Source: Solea solea (taxonomy: Eukaryota; Chordata; Actinopteri; Pleuronectiformes; Soleidae). Taken from it: DNA of 64,000 nt. The stretch spans positions 2,377,290 to 2,441,289 of the forward strand of contig NC_081147.1 in assembly GCF_958295425.1 (NCBI RefSeq). The letters run 5' to 3'. Of the stretch, positions 32,211-44,090 are shown one piece after another. How positions within the stretch are numbered: the first letter of the stretch is position 1; every line of letters starts with the position of its first letter. The position numbers and the translations under genes are program-made. The notes below the pieces were generated by a model. The model made no database searches. It saw only the letters and a program-made list of their open reading frames with translations, and was not told the DNA's origin.

Positions 32211-35200
32211 TCATCATCATCATCATCATCCTCCGCTTATCCGGGGCCGGGTCGCGGGGGCAGCAGTTTCAGCAAGGGACCCCAAACTTCCTTTTCCTGA
32301 GCCGCATTGACCAGCTCCGACTGAGGGATCCCGAGGCGTTCCCAGGCCAGAGTGGAGATGTAATCTCTCCACCTTGTCCTAGGTCTACCCCGAGGCCTCC
32401 TCCCAGCTGGACGTGCCTGATATACCTCCCTTGGGAGGCGCCCAGGAGGCATCCTCACCAGATGCCCGAACCACCTCAACTGGCTCCTTTCAACGTGAAG
32501 GAGCAGCGGTTCTACTCCGAGCTCCCCCCGGATGACCGAGCTTCTCACCCTATCTCTAAGGGAAAAGCCAGCCACTCTCCTGAGGAATCCCATTTCGGCC
32601 GCTTGTACCCGCGATCTCGTTCTTTCGGTCATGACCCAACCTTCATGACCATAGGTGAGGATGGGAACGAAGACTGACCGGTAGATCGAGAGCTTTGCCT
32701 TCCGGCTCAGCTCCCTTTTCGTCACAACTGTGCGGTAAAGCGAATGCAGTACCGCACCAGCCGCTCCGATTCTCCGGCCCATCTCCGGCTCCCTCGTCCC
32801 CTCACTCGTGAACAAGACCCCTAGATACTTGAACTCCTTCACCTGGGGCAAGGAGTCATTCCCTACCCGGAGAAGGCAATCCACCGGTTTCCTGCTAAGA
32901 GCCATGGCCTCAGACTTAGAGGTGCTGATCCTCATCCCGACCGCTTCACACTCGGCCACGAACCGATCCAGTGAGCGCTGAAGGTCGCAGGCCGACGAAG
33001 CCATGAGGACCACATCATCTGCAAAAAGCAGCGACGTGATCTCAAGCCCGCCAAACCACAACCCCTCTCCCCCACGACTACGCCTCGATATCCTGTCCAT
33101 GAAAATCACAAACAGGATTGGTGATAAAGCGCAGCCCTGGCGAAGGCCAACACCCACAGGAAACAGGCCTGATTTTGTGCCGAGAACCCTGACACAGCTC
33201 ATACTTTGGGCGTATAGGGATTGGATGGCCCTAAGTAGTGCCCCCCTCACCCCGTACTCCCGCAGCACCTCCCACAGTATCTCCCTGGGAACCCGATCAT
33301 ACGCCTTCTCCAGGTCCACAAAACACATGTAGACTGGATGGGCGTACTCCCAGGCCCCCTCCAGGATCCCTGCAAGAGTAAAGAGCTGGTCCGTTGTTCC
33401 ACGACCAGGACGGAATCCGCATTGTTCCTCTTGAATCTGAGGTTCGACAACCGGTCGAACCCTCCTTTCCAGTACCTTGGAGTAAACCTTACCAGGGAGG
33501 CTGAGAAGTGTGATGCCCCGGTAATTGGCACACACTCTCAGGTCCCCCTTTTTGAAAAGGGGGGCCACCACCCCAGTTTGCCACTCCTTTGGCACTGACC
33601 CCGACCTCCACGCAATGTTGAAGAGACGTGTCATCCAAGACAGCCCCTCCACACCCAGAGCCTTCAGCATTTCTGGGCGGATCTCATCAACCCCTGGGGC
33701 CTTGCCACTGCGGAGTTGTTTAACCACCTCAGTGACCTCCCTCAGGGAGATTGACGATGATCCCCCATCAGCCTCCCTCTCTGCCTCCACCACAGAGGGT
33801 GCAGATGTCGGATTCAGGAGTTCCTCAAAGTGTTCCTTCCACCGTCCGGTTACCTCCTCAGTCGAGGTCAACAGTGTCCCATCCTTACTGTACACAGCTT
33901 GGATGGTCCCCCGCTTTCCCCTCCTGAGGCCCCGAATGGTTTTCCAGAAACGCCTTGGTGCCGACCGATAGTCCTTCTCCATGTCCTCTCCGAACTTCTC
34001 CCATACCCGCTGCTTTGCGTCTGCCACAGCAGAGGCTGCCGCCCTTCGGGCCCGTCGATACCTTGCAACTGCCTCAGGAGTCCTCCGGGATAACATATCC
34101 CGGAAACACTCCTTCTTCAGTCGGACAGCTTCCCTGACCACCGGTGTCCACCACGATGTTCGAGGGTTACCGCCCCTTGAGGCACCTAAAGCCCTGGAGC
34201 CACAGCTCTCCACTACAGCTTTCACAATAGAGTCTTTGAACACTGCCCATTCAGGTTCAATGTCCCCAGCCTCCACAGGGATACAGGAAAAGCTCCGCCG
34301 GAGGTGAGAGTTGAAGGCCTCTCGGACAGGGGCATCCTCCAGACGTTCCCAGTTCATCCGCACTACACGTTTGGGTTTACCAGGTCTATCCAGAGTCCTC
34401 CCCCATCCTCTGACCCAACTCACCACCAGATGGTGATCAGTTGACAGCTCTGCCCCTCTCTTCACCCGAGTGTCCAGAACATGCGGCCTTAGATCAGATG
34501 AAACGATCACAAAATCGATCATCGACCTTCGGCCAAGGACACTCTGGTACCAAGTACACTTATGAGCGTCCTTATGCTCGAACATGGTGTTTGTTATGGA
34601 TAGTCCATGACTTGCACAGAAATCCAATAACAAACGACCACTCTGATTTAGATCAGGTAGGCCGTTCTTCCCAATCACGCCTCTCCAGGTTTCCCCATCG
34701 CTGCCCACGTGCGCGTTGAAATCTCCCAGCAGAACTATGGAGTCCCCCGACGGAGCCCCTTGCAGGACTCCATCTAGGGCCTCCAAGAAGGCCGGGTACT
34801 CCGAGCTGCTGTTCGGTGCATAAGCACAAACAGCAGTCAGGGCTTTCCCCCCCGCAACCCTAAGGCGCAGGGAGGCGACCCTCTCGTCCACCGGGGTAAA
34901 CTCCAACACAGCGGCGCTCAGCCGGGGGCTTGTGAGTATCCCCACGCCCGCCCGGCGCCTTACACCCTGGGCAACTCCAGAGAAGAATAACTTCCAACCC
35001 CTATCCAGGAGTGTGGTTCCAGAGCCAAGGCTGTGCGTGGAGGTAAGCCCCACCAGATCTAATTGGTAGCGCTCCATCTCCCGCACAAGCTCCGGCTCTT
35101 TCCCCCACAGCGAGGTGACGTTCCATGTCCCCAGAACCAGCTTCTGCCGCCCAGGTCCAGTACGTCGAGATCCCCGACCTTCACCGCCACCCATGTGGCA

Positions 35201-35580
35201 GCGCACCCGACCCCAGTCGATCTCCCTGCAGGTGGTGGGTCCACAGGAGGACGATGAAGAGGCCACGTGACTTGTTCGGGCTGTGCCCGGCCGGGCCCCG
35301 TGGTAGACCCGGCCACCAGGCGTTCGCTCACGGGCCCTCCGTCTGGGCCTGGCTCCAGGCGGGGGCCCCGGGCTTCCTCCGGGCAGGGTCACTCTCTTCC
35401 TCTGTTGTTTTTTCATGAGGTCTTTGAACCATTCTTCGTCAGGCCCCTCCGCTGAGACCAATTTGCCTTGGGAGACCCTACCAGGAGCACTAGGCTCCAG
35501 ACAACACAGCTCTCAGAATCACAGGGGCACTCAAACCTCTCCACCACGGTAAGGTGATGGTTCCCGGAGAGGATAACAGT
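32211..35580 (-). mobile_element. Rex3-like RTE-clade LINE, near full length
   Basis: The element is read on the minus strand. Its 3' end is a (GAT)n tail (32211-32230 as TCA triplets on plus) preceded by CCGGCCCCGGATAAGCGGAG, the classic end of fish RTE/Rex3 elements. It carries one long endonuclease plus reverse-transcriptase frame. The upstream 100 bp (35462-35580) contains GTGGTGGAGAGGTTTGAGTG and is taken as 5' leader, but the 5' boundary is not sharply defined. No target-site duplication could be matched between the flanks, so 5' truncation is possible. GC content is far higher than in the surroundings. Confidence 0.88.
32237..35461 (-). CDS. RTE/Rex3-like ORF: endonuclease and reverse transcriptase
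   Basis: The uninterrupted frame of 1074 codons encodes the LINE replication protein. Residues about 108-350 are an apurinic-like endonuclease: WNV (113-115), [10 protein letters not shown] (246-255), SMIDF (313-317) and STDHH (340-344). Residues about 575-890 are the reverse transcriptase: NYRGITLL (646), [13 protein letters not shown] (682), FVDLEKAYD (714), [10 protein letters not shown] (772) and the catalytic FADD (813-816). The C-terminal part has [11 protein letters not shown] (1025-1035). It lacks the usual endonuclease QET(H/W) glutamate; the aligned text is LTSTHS (139-144), which I recall as normal for Rex3. The frame opens with TTG at 35461 and stays open upstream to about 35515. 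The first ATG is residue 16 (35416), so the true start is uncertain. It has no stops or frameshifts, so it is young or still active. It nicks target DNA and reverse-transcribes its own RNA. Confidence 0.92.
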   Translation of the reverse strand: MVSAEGPDEEWFKDLMKKQQRKRVTLPGGSPGPPPGARPRRRARERTPGGRVYHGARPGTARTSHVASSSSSCGPTTCREIDWGRVRCHMGGGEGRGSRRTGPGRQKLVLGTWNVTSLWGKEPELVREMERYQLDLVGLTSTHSLGSGTTLLDRGWKLFFSGVAQGVRRRAGVGILTSPRLSAAVLEFTPVDERVASLRLRVAGGKALTAVCAYAPNSSSEYPAFLEALDGVLQGAPSGDSIVLLGDFNAHVGSDGETWRGVIGKNGLPDLNQSGRLLLDFCASHGLSITNTMFEHKDAHKCTWYQSVLGRRSMIDFVIVSSDLRPHVLDTRVKRGAELSTDHHLVVSWVRGWGRTLDRPGKPKRVVRMNWERLEDAPVREAFNSHLRRSFSCIPVEAGDIEPEWAVFKDSIVKAVVESCGSRALGASRGGNPRTSWWTPVVREAVRLKKECFRDMLSRRTPEAVARYRRARRAAASAVADAKQRVWEKFGEDMEKDYRSAPRRFWKTIRGLRRGKRGTIQAVYSKDGTLLTSTEEVTGRWKEHFEELLNPTSAPSVVEAEREADGGSSSISLREVTEVVKQLRSGKAPGVDEIRPEMLKALGVEGLSWMTRLFNIAWRSGSVPKEWQTGVVAPLFKKGDLRVCANYRGITLLSLPGKVYSKVLERRVRPVVEPQIQEEQCGFRPGRGTTDQLFTLAGILEGAWEYAHPVYMCFVDLEKAYDRVPREILWEVLREYGVRGALLRAIQSLYAQSMSCVRVLGTKSGLFPVGVGLRQGCALSPILFVIFMDRISRRSRGGEGLWFGGLEITSLLFADDVVLMASSACDLQRSLDRFVAECEAVGMRISTSKSEAMALSRKPVDCLLRVGNDSLPQVKEFKYLGVLFTSEGTREPEMGRRIGAAGAVLHSLYRTVVTKRELSRKAKLSIYRSVFVPILTYGHEGWVMTERTRSRVQAAEMGFLRRVAGFSLRDRVRSSVIRGELGVEPLLLHVERSQLRWFGHLVRMPPGRLPREVYQARPAGRRPRGRPRTRWRDYISTLAWERLGIPQSELVNAAQEKEVWGPLLKLLPPRPGPG

Positions 35581-35929
35581 GTTATATACTGTATATGTTG
35601 TTTACAGAAATAAACGCTCCCTGGTCAAACTTTTTTAAAAGCGCCCTCTTGTGCCATTGACTGAACGGATTCACATCATCTTAGAGAAACAATCTTCAAA
35701 GCAAACGAGTCGCCGCAGCGGGGGCTCGGCTAAAAATAGGCTTCATTACAACAGCTCATTGCTGCTGAGGCTGAGCCGACAGCCTGACTCAGTCCAGAGA
35801 GTCGGTGACGAGATACGGCAACAGGGCTGAAATCCAGCAAACCCTCAACCAGAACTGTACACTCACGCACCAGGTTTTAGAGGTTTCACCCGAGCTGAAC
35901 CGATACTGAACTGTGACGTCAACAGACAG
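35581..35929. other. Unique flank between LINE and MITE
   Basis: No gene or repeat recognised. GC-rich patches occur near 35705-35800. Confidence 0.4.
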
Positions 35930-36009
35930 AGAGTCGTCACTGAAGAGTCATGAGTGCGACGTCCGACACAAGAGTCAAAGCCAACAATGACGAACTGTAC
36001 ATCGGTTAA
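35930..36009 (+). mobile_element. MITE fragment hosting the 19-bp minisatellite
   Basis: GACGTCCGACACAAGAGTCA and CCAACAATGACGAACTGTAC match the interior of the MITE at 30465-30525 (about 80% by eye). The similarity stops where the 19-bp minisatellite begins. A possible right end of the same element, ATGAGTGGAAAC, lies beyond the array at 52251-52262. This is inference. Confidence 0.45.
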
Positions 36010-36509
36010 AAATTCTACTTATAGTTCCAAAATCTATTTATAATTCCAAAATCTATTTATAATTCCAAATTCTACTTAGATTTCCAAAATATACAAAATC
36101 TACTTATAATTCCAAAATGTATTGATAGTTCCAAAATCTACCTATAGTTTCAAAATCTACTTACAGTTCCAAAATCTACTCATAATTCCAAAATGTATTT
36201 ATAGTTCCAAAATCTATGTATAGTTCCAAAATATATTTATAGTTCCAAATTCTACTTAGATTTCCAAAATATACAAAATCTACTTATAGTTTCAAAATCT
36301 ATTTATAATTCCAAAATCTAAGTATAGTTCTAAATTCTACCTAGATTTCCAAAATATACAAAATCTACTTGTAGTTCCAAATTCTACTTAGATTTCCAAA
36401 ATCTACTTATAGTTCCGAAATCTACTTAGAATTCCAAAATGTATTTATAGTTCCAAAATCTACCTATAGTTTCAAAATCTACTTACAGTTCCAAAATCTA
36501 CTCATAATT
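36010..36509 (+). repeat. 19-bp minisatellite, left part
   Basis: Units of about 19 bp (TCTACTTATAGTTCCAAAA and variants). A higher-order repeat of about 320 bp is visible: the block 36115-36187 recurs at 36436-36509. The array stops abruptly at CATAATT, where the 2.45-kb array begins. Confidence 0.93.
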
Positions 36510-36680
36510 AGGGTTCGAGCAACAAGGTTGCAAGAACCCTATTGAAACTGGAAGGATTATTATTATTATTATTATTATTAGGGTTCGAGCAACAAGGTTG
36601 CAAGAAACCTATTGAAACTGGAAGGATTATTATTAGGGTTCGAGCAACAAGGTTGCAAGAACCCTATTGAAATGCAAAAG

Positions 36681-36716
<36 letters not shown>
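36510..36716 (+). repeat. Triplicated 5' hairpin module with (ATT)n
   Basis: Three copies start at 36510, 36580 and 36635. Each reads AGGGTTCGAGCAAC, AAG, then GTTGCAAGAA(A/C)CCT, a 14-bp imperfect hairpin (12/14 pairs), then ATTGAAACTGGAAGG and an ATT run. A fourth copy occurs at 41572, before unit 3. The last ATT run (36692-36716) leads into unit 1. Confidence 0.9.
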
Positions 36717-36717
<1 letters not shown>

Positions 36718-39173
36718 CTAAAAGTAAATCGCATTTTTGAGGCCTTTCCCATACCCCAAAACTCACAGATTTTTGTGACCGCATCAATCCTGGTGTAAAT
36801 TTACGTCTGAAAGTCGTTCGGGGAAAATGCGTGGAAAATTGGAGGTGGGAGGGGCTAAAAAGTCACGCAAAAAACTTCTATTAGGTCAACTCATGTCGGG
36901 TTTAACGTACGTGAACGAAACTTGGTACACACGTTCATTAGGTGGGGACGGTCAAAAAAGTCGATGACGACTTTCCCGTGAAACCTACAGGAAGTCCGCC
37001 ATCTTGGGTTGATTGGCGATTTTTTGGCGATTTTGGCGAATTCGCAGCAATGGTATTTGAACTAACTCCTCCTAGAGTTTTCGTGCGATCACCTTCAAAC
37101 TTGGTGAGGTCCCTGTGGACCAGTTGAGGAGCTCACGGTATCAAAAGTTTTTTCAAATGTCGCACGGCGCACGAGATAGGGGGCGGCAAAGTTCGTGATG
37201 ATTCTGATGTTTCGCATCAGAAAAACAAAACTCTTATAACTTTGCGATGGAAGGTCCGATCCGAACCAAACTTGCTATGATTGATGATGGGCCATGGCTG
37301 AAGACGTCTATGAAAAAACGGTGAAGTTTGAATACAGCGCCTCCTTGTGGTGAAAGAAAATACACAAAAAAAAAGTTTTTTTACGATTTCGGGAATAACT
37401 TTTACACAGATAATCGTACCGCACTCAAAATTGGTGACAACAGTCAAAACACATGGTAGATGATGCGTGATCAATATGACAACAAATCGTTTAACGGTGT
37501 TGCCATGGCAACGACGCAAAGTCGGATTTTTGGGACAAAAAATCAAACTGCTACAACTTCGTGAATCCTGGTCCGATCTGAACCAAACTTGCTAGGATTG
37601 ATGATAGTCCGGCCCTAAAGACGTCTATATGAAAATATTAAATTTCGAAAACAGCGCCCCCTGGTGACAGTAGACAATATGACAGCTGGTATTTCAATTA
37701 TCTCCTCCTAGAGCTTTTGTGCGATCACCTTCAAACTTGGTGAGATCAATGTGGACGAGTTGAGCATCAAAAGTTATCAAAAGCTTTTTAAAATATTGTA
37801 TGGCGTAGGAGATAGGGGGCGCCAAAATTGGAGATAATAATAATTTTTCACAACAGACAATGAAACTCTTGTAACTTCGCGATGGAAGGTCTGATCCCAA
37901 CCAAACTTGCTATAGTTGATGATGGTTAGTTGCTGAAGACGACTATGTTGCTGAAACGGTACATTTTGAAAACAGCGCCTCCTGGTGGTGGTAGAAAATT
38001 CTAAAAAAAGAAACTGTTACAACTTTGCCAATCCTGGTCCGATCTGAACCAAACTAGCTGGGATTGATGACAGTCCTGCCCTGAACACGTCTATATGAAA
38101 ATATTCATTTTCAAATACAGCGCCCCCTGGTGACAGCAGACAGAATTACATTTATAGTTTTTGATGCTGCTCCAACAGGGATTGTTGTATCCACTTGAAA
38201 CTTAGTATGTGGGACCCCAGACCCTTCCTCAACATGTCCGTAAAAGGTCACCTCCCTACAGGAAGTGGAACGCCCGAAACAGGAAGTAAAGTCTTACATT
38301 GTCCGATTGACACGAAACTAGATATGTGAGTTACTGGACCTTCCCTGAACATGTTTACGGAGACGCCTTTGACCGAACAGGAAGTCGGCCATTTTAAACA
38401 GGAAGTGCCCTCTAACTTTGCCGTACGTTGTCCTATCTGCACAAAACCTTATATGTGACACCAGGGACCTGTCCTGAGCATGTCCGTAAAAGGTCACCTC
38501 CCTACAGGAAGTGGAACGCCCGAAACAGGAAGTAAAGTCTTACATTGTCCGATCTGAACAAAACTTGATATGTAAGACAAGGGAACTTCCCTGAACACGT
38601 TTACGGAGACGAACAGGAAGTTGGCCATTTTAAACAGGAAGTGCCCTCTAACTTTGCCGTACGTTGTCCGATTTGCACGAAACCTTTTAAGTGACACCAG
38701 GGACCTGTCCTGAGCATGTCTGCAAGAGATGACCTCCCAACAGGAAGTGGAATGCCCGAAACAGGAAGTAAACTCTAAGATTGTCCGATCTGAACAAAAC
38801 TTGATATGTAAGACAAGGGAAGTTCCCTGAACACGTTTACGTACACGCACTTGACCGAACAGGAAGTCTGCCATTTTAAACAGGAAGTGCCCTATAACTT
38901 TGCCATACGTTGCCCGATCCCCCCAAAATTTGGATCGACATGCGCGGGGACGCCGCTGAAAATAACTAGTACTGAAAATAACTAGTACCGAAAATAACTA
39001 GTACCGCGCGCGGTGAATGAACGGGTGAGAGCGCGAGGCACGCGGGGAGCCGTGGCACACGGCGACCCGCGTGGGTCGGCTCGAACCCGTTCAGAACCGC
39101 GCGCGGTACTAGTTATTTTCGGTACTAGTTATTTTCAGTACTAGTTATTTTTATTATTATTATTCTTATTATT
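36717..39173 (+). repeat. Array unit 1 (subtype A, divergent head)
   Basis: 2457 bp. The first ~290 bp differ strongly from the other units: it has GTCACGCAAAAAACTTCTAT and AACGTACGTGAACGAAACTT where units 2-6 have AAGTGCGGCGCCACCTGTCC and CATGACCAACACAA. From about 36995 onward it is collinear with the rest. Internal modules are at 37061-37676 and 37703-38142 (paralogous), then repeats starting near 38261, 38504 and 38740. The 3' part is subtype A, sharing GGATCGACATGCGC and CGTTTACGTACACGC with unit 4. Confidence 0.9.
38959..39152. repeat. Palindrome of unit 1, 56-bp perfect arms
   Basis: The left arm 38959-39014 is three AAAATAACTAGTAC(T/C)G steps plus CGCGCGGT. The right arm from 39097 is its exact reverse complement over 56 bp. 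Inner TGAACGGGT and ACCCGTTCA extend the stem. The ~80-bp loop region is GC-rich (GAGAGCGCGAGGCACGCGGG). Confidence 0.92.
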
Positions 39174-41617
39174 CCCCCAAATGAATTGCCTTTTTGAGGC
39201 CTTTCCCATACCCCAAAACTCACCAATTTTTGTGACCGCATCAATCCTGGTGTAAATTTACGTCTGAAAAAGGTTCGGGGAATGTGCGTCGAAAATTGAA
39301 TGTGGGAGGGGCCAATAAGTGCGGCGCCACCTGTCCAAATTCACCATGACCAACACAAATATCGCACATGCACGAAATTCGGTACACATGTGTAGTGGGT
39401 CAGGATGAAGAAAAAATTACATTATGACCATGATCCAAACCCAACAGGAAATCCGCCATCTTGGGTTGATTGGCCATTTTTTGGCGATTTTGGCGAATTC
39501 GCAGCAATGGTATTTGAACTAACTCCTCCTAGAGCTTTCGTGCGATCACCTTCAAACTTGGTGAGGTCCTTGTGGACCAGTTGAGGAGCTCACGGTATCA
39601 AAAGTTTTTTCAAATGTCGCACGGCGCACGAGATAGGGGGCGGCAAAGTTCGTGATGATTCTGATGTTTCGCATCAGAAAAACAAAACTCTTATAACTTT
39701 GCGATGGAAGGTCCGATCCGAACCAAACTTGCTACCATTGATGATGGGCCATGGCTGAAGACGTCTATGAAAAAACGGTGAAGTTTGAAAACAGCGCCTC
39801 CTTGTGGTGAAAGAAAATACACAAAAAAAAAGTTTTTTTACAATTTCGGGAATAACTTTTACACAGATAATCGTACCGCACTGAAAATTGGTGACAACAG
39901 TCAAAACACATGGTAGATGATGCGTGATCAATATGACAACAAATCGTTTAACGGTGTTGCCATGGCAACGACGCAAAGTCGGATTTTTGGGACAAAAAAT
40001 CAAACTGCTACAACTTCGTGAATCCTGGTCCGATCTGAACCAAACTTGCTAGGATTGATGATAGTCCGGCCCTAAAGACGTCTATATGAAAATATTAAAT
40101 TTCGAAAACAGCGCCCCCTGGTGACAGCAGACAATATGACAGCTTGTATTTCAATTATCTCCTCCTAGAGCTTTTGTGCGATCACCTTCAAACTTGGTGA
40201 GATCAATGTGGACGAGTTGAGCATCAAAAGTTATCGAAAGCTTTTTAAAATATTGTATGGCGTACGAGATAGGGGGCGCCAAAATTGGAGATAATAATAA
40301 TTTTTCATAACAGACAATGAAACTCTTATAACTTTGCGATGGAAGGTCTGATCCCAACCAAACTTGCTATAGTTGATGCTGGTTAGTTGCTGAAGACGAC
40401 TATGTTGCTGAAACGGTACATTTTGAAAACAGCACCTCCTGGTGGTGGTAGAAAATTCTAAAAAAACAAACTGTTACAACTTTGCCAATCCTGGTCCGAT
40501 CTGAACCAAACTTGCAAGGATTGATGACAGTCCGGCCCTGAACACGTCTATATGAAAATATTCATTTTCAAATACAGCGCCCCCTGGTGACAGCAGACAG
40601 AATTACATTTATAGTTTTTGATGCTGCTCCAACAGGGATTGTTGTATCCACTTGAAACTTAGTATGTGGGACCCCAGACCCTTCCTCAACATGTCCGTAA
40701 AAGGTCACCTCCCTACAGGAAGTGGAACGCCCGAAACAGGAAGTAAAGTCTTACATTGTCCGATTGACACGAAACTAGATATGTGAGTTACTGGACCTTC
40801 CCTGAACATGTTTACGGAGACGCCGTTGACGGAACAGGAAGTCGGCCATTTTAAACAGGAAGTGCCCTCTAACTTTGCCGTACGTTGTCCGATTTGCACA
40901 AAACCTTATATGTGACACCAGGGACCTGTCCTGAGCATGTCCGTAAAAGGTCACCTCCCTACAGGAAGTGGAACACCCGAAACAGGAAGTAAAGTCTTAC
41001 ATTGTCCGATTGACACAAAACTAGATATGTGAGTTACGGGACCTTCCCTGAACATGTTTCCAGAGACGAACAGGAAGTTGGCCATTTTAAACAGGAAGTG
41101 CCCTCTAACTTTGCCGTACGTTGTCCGATTTGCACGAAACCTTATATGTGACACCAGGGACCTGTCCTGAGCATGTCTGCAAAAGATGACCTCCCAACAG
41201 GAAGTGGAATGCCGGAAACAGGAAGTTAACTCTAAGATTGTCCGATCTGAACAAAACTTGATATGTAAGACAAGGGAACTTCCCTGAACACGTTTACAGA
41301 CGCGCATTTGACCGAACAGGAAGTCTGCCATTTTAAACAGGAAGTGCCCTATAACTTTGCCATACATTGCCCGATCCCCCTCGAAATTTGGAACGACATG
41401 CGCGGGGACGCCGCTGAAAATAACTAGTACTGAAAATAACTAGTACCGCGCGCGGTGAATGAACGGGTGAGAGCGCGAGGCACGCGGGGAGCCGTGGCAC
41501 ACGGCGACCCGCGTGGGTCGGCTCGAACCCGTTCAGAACCGCGCGCGGTACTAGTTATTTTCATTATTATTAGGGTTCGAGCAACAAGGTTGCAAGAACC
41601 CTATTGAAACTGGAAGG

Positions 41618-41648
<31 letters not shown>

Positions 41649-41656
41649 TTATTATT
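39174..41656 (+). repeat. Array unit 2 (subtype B)
   Basis: 2483 bp, starting CCCCCAAATGAATTGCC. The 3' part is subtype B, shared with unit 6 (GTGGAACACCCGAAACAGG, TTTCCAGAGACGAACAGG, GCCGGAAACAGGAAGTTAAC). The palindrome at 41417-41562 has two left and one right AAAATAACTAGT steps. It is followed by an ATT run, the 5' hairpin module at 41572-41602 and another ATT run. Confidence 0.92.
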
Positions 41657-44090
41657 CCCCCAAATGAATTGCCTTTTTGAGGCCTTTCCCATACCCCAAA
41701 ACTCACCAATTTTTGTGACCGCATCAATCCTGGTGTAAATTTACGTCTGAAAAAGGTTCGGGGAATGTGCGTCGAAAATTGAATGTGGGAGGGGCCAATA
41801 AGTGCGGCGCCACCTGTCCAAATTCACCATGACCAACACAAATATCGCACATGCACGAAATTCGGTACACATGTGTAGTGGGTCAGGATGAAGAAAAAAT
41901 TACATTATGACCATGATCCAAACCCAACAGGAAATCCGCCATCTTGGGTTGATTGGCGATTTTTTGGCGATTTTGGCGAATTCGCAGCAATGGTATTTGA
42001 ACTAACTCCTCCTAGAGTTTTCGTGCGATCACCTTCAAACTTGGTGAGGTCCCTGTGGACCAGTTGAGGAGCTCACGGTATCAAAAGTTTTTTCAAATGT
42101 CGCACGGCGCACGAGATAGGGGGCGGCAAAGTTCGTGATGATTCTGATGTTTCGCATCAGAAAAACAAAACTCTTATAACTTTGCGATGGAAGGTCCGAT
42201 CCGAACCAAACTTGCTACCATTGATGATGGGCCATGGCTGAAGACGTCTATGAAAAAACGGTGAAGTTTGAAAACAGCGCCTCCTTGTGGTGAAAGAAAA
42301 TACACCAAAAAAAAGTTTTTTTACGACTTCGGGAATAACTTTTACACAGATAATCGTACAGCACTCAAAATTGGTGACAACAGTCAAAACACATGGTAGA
42401 TGATGCGTGATCAATATGACGACAAATCGTTTAACGGTGTTGCCATGGCAACGACGCAAAGTCGGATTTTTGGGACAAAAAATCAAACTGCTACAACTTC
42501 GTGAATCCTGGTCCGATCTGAACCAAACTTGCTAGGATTGATGATAGTCCGGCCCTAAAGACGTCTATATGAAAATATTAAATTTCGAAAACAGCGCCCC
42601 CTGGTGACAGCAGACAATATGACAGCTTGTATTTCAATTATCTCCTCTTAGAGCTTTTGTGCGATCACCTTCAAACTTGGTGAGATCAATGTGGACGAGT
42701 TGAGCATCAAAAGTTATCGAAAGCTTTTTAAAATATTGTATGGCGTACGAGATAGGGGGCGCCAAAATTGGAGATAATAATAATTTTTCATAACAGACAA
42801 TGAAACTCTTATAACTTCGCGATGGAAGGTCTGATCCCAACCAAACTTGCTATAGTTGATGCTGGTTAGTTGCTGAAGACGACTATGTTGCTGAAACGGT
42901 ACATTTTGAAAACAGCACCTCCTGGTGGTGGTAGAAAATTCTAAAAAAACAAACTGTTACAACTTTGCCAATCCTGGTCCGATCTGAACCAAACTTGCAA
43001 GGATTGATGACAGTCCGGCCCTGAACACGTCTATATGAAAATATTCATTTTTCCAATACAGCGCCCCCTGGTGACAGCAGACAGAATTACATTTATAGTT
43101 TTTGATGCTGCTCCAACAGGGATTGTTGTATCCACTTGAAACTTAGTATGTGGGACCCCAGACCCTTCCTCAACATGTCCGTAAAAGGTCACCTCCCTAC
43201 AGGAAGTGGAACGCCCGAAACAGGAAGTAAAGTCTTACATTGTCCGATTGACACGAAACTAGATATGTGAGTTACTGGACCTTCCCTGAACATGTTTCCG
43301 GAGACGCCGTTGACCGAACAGGAAGTCGGCCATTTTAAACAGGAAGTGCCCTCTAACTTTGCCGTACGTTGTCCGATCTGCACAAAACCTTATATGTGAC
43401 ACCAGGGACCTGTCCTGAGCATGTCCGTAAAAGGTCACCTCCCTACAGGAAGTGGAACGCCCGAAACAGGAAGTAAAGTCTTACATTGTCCGATTTGAAC
43501 AAAACTTGATATGTAAGACAAGGGAACTTCCCTGAACACGTTTACGGAGACGAACAGGAAGTTGGCGATTTTAAACAGGAAGTGCCCTCTAACTTTGCCG
43601 TACGTTGTCCGATTTGCACGAAACCTTTTATGTGACACCAGGGACCTGTCCTGAGCATGTCTGCAAGAGATGACCTCCCAACAGGAAGTTGAATGCCCGA
43701 AACAGGAAGTAAACTCTAAGATTATCCGATCTGCACAAAACTTGATATGTAAGACAAGGGAAGTTCCCTGAACACGTTTACGGACACGCACTTGACCGAA
43801 CAGGAAGTCTGCCATTTTAAACAGGAAGTGCCCTATAACTTTGCGATACGTTGCCCGATCCCCCTCGAAATTTGGAACGACATGCGCAGGGACGCCGCTG
43901 AAAATAACTAGTACTGAAAATAACTAGTACTGAAAATAACTAGTACCGCGCGCGGTGAATGAACGGGTGAGAGCGCGAGGCACGCGGGGAGCCGTGGCAC
44001 ACGGCGACCCGCGTGGGTCGGCTCGAACCCGTTCAGAACCGCGCGCGGTACTAGTTATTTTCAGTACTAGTTATTTTTATTCTTATTATT
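41657..44090 (+). repeat. Array unit 3 (subtype C)
   Basis: 2434 bp. The 3' part is subtype C, shared with unit 5 (GAAGTTGGCGATTTTAAACA, AAGATTATCCGATCTGCAC, CATGCGCAGGGACG). The palindrome at 43901-44077 has three left and two right steps. It is the only unit besides unit 1 preceded by a 5' hairpin module. Confidence 0.92.

Noticed and set aside
32183..35455. Many plus-strand frames of 60-164 codons across the LINE
   Set aside because: They are antisense shadows of the 1074-codon reverse-transcriptase frame in GC-rich DNA.
36510..36540. GGTTCGAGC in the array hairpin (and GGTTCGAGCC in the palindrome loop, minus strand) as a tRNA or Pol III B box
   Set aside because: No A box lies at the right distance and no cloverleaf can be drawn. 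The string is explained by the hairpin itself.
37217..37546. 109-codon minus-strand frame repeated in each array unit as a possible small protein gene
   Set aside because: It has no recognisable domain, signal or codon bias. It is explained by the youth of the array and is kept only as a low-interest finding.
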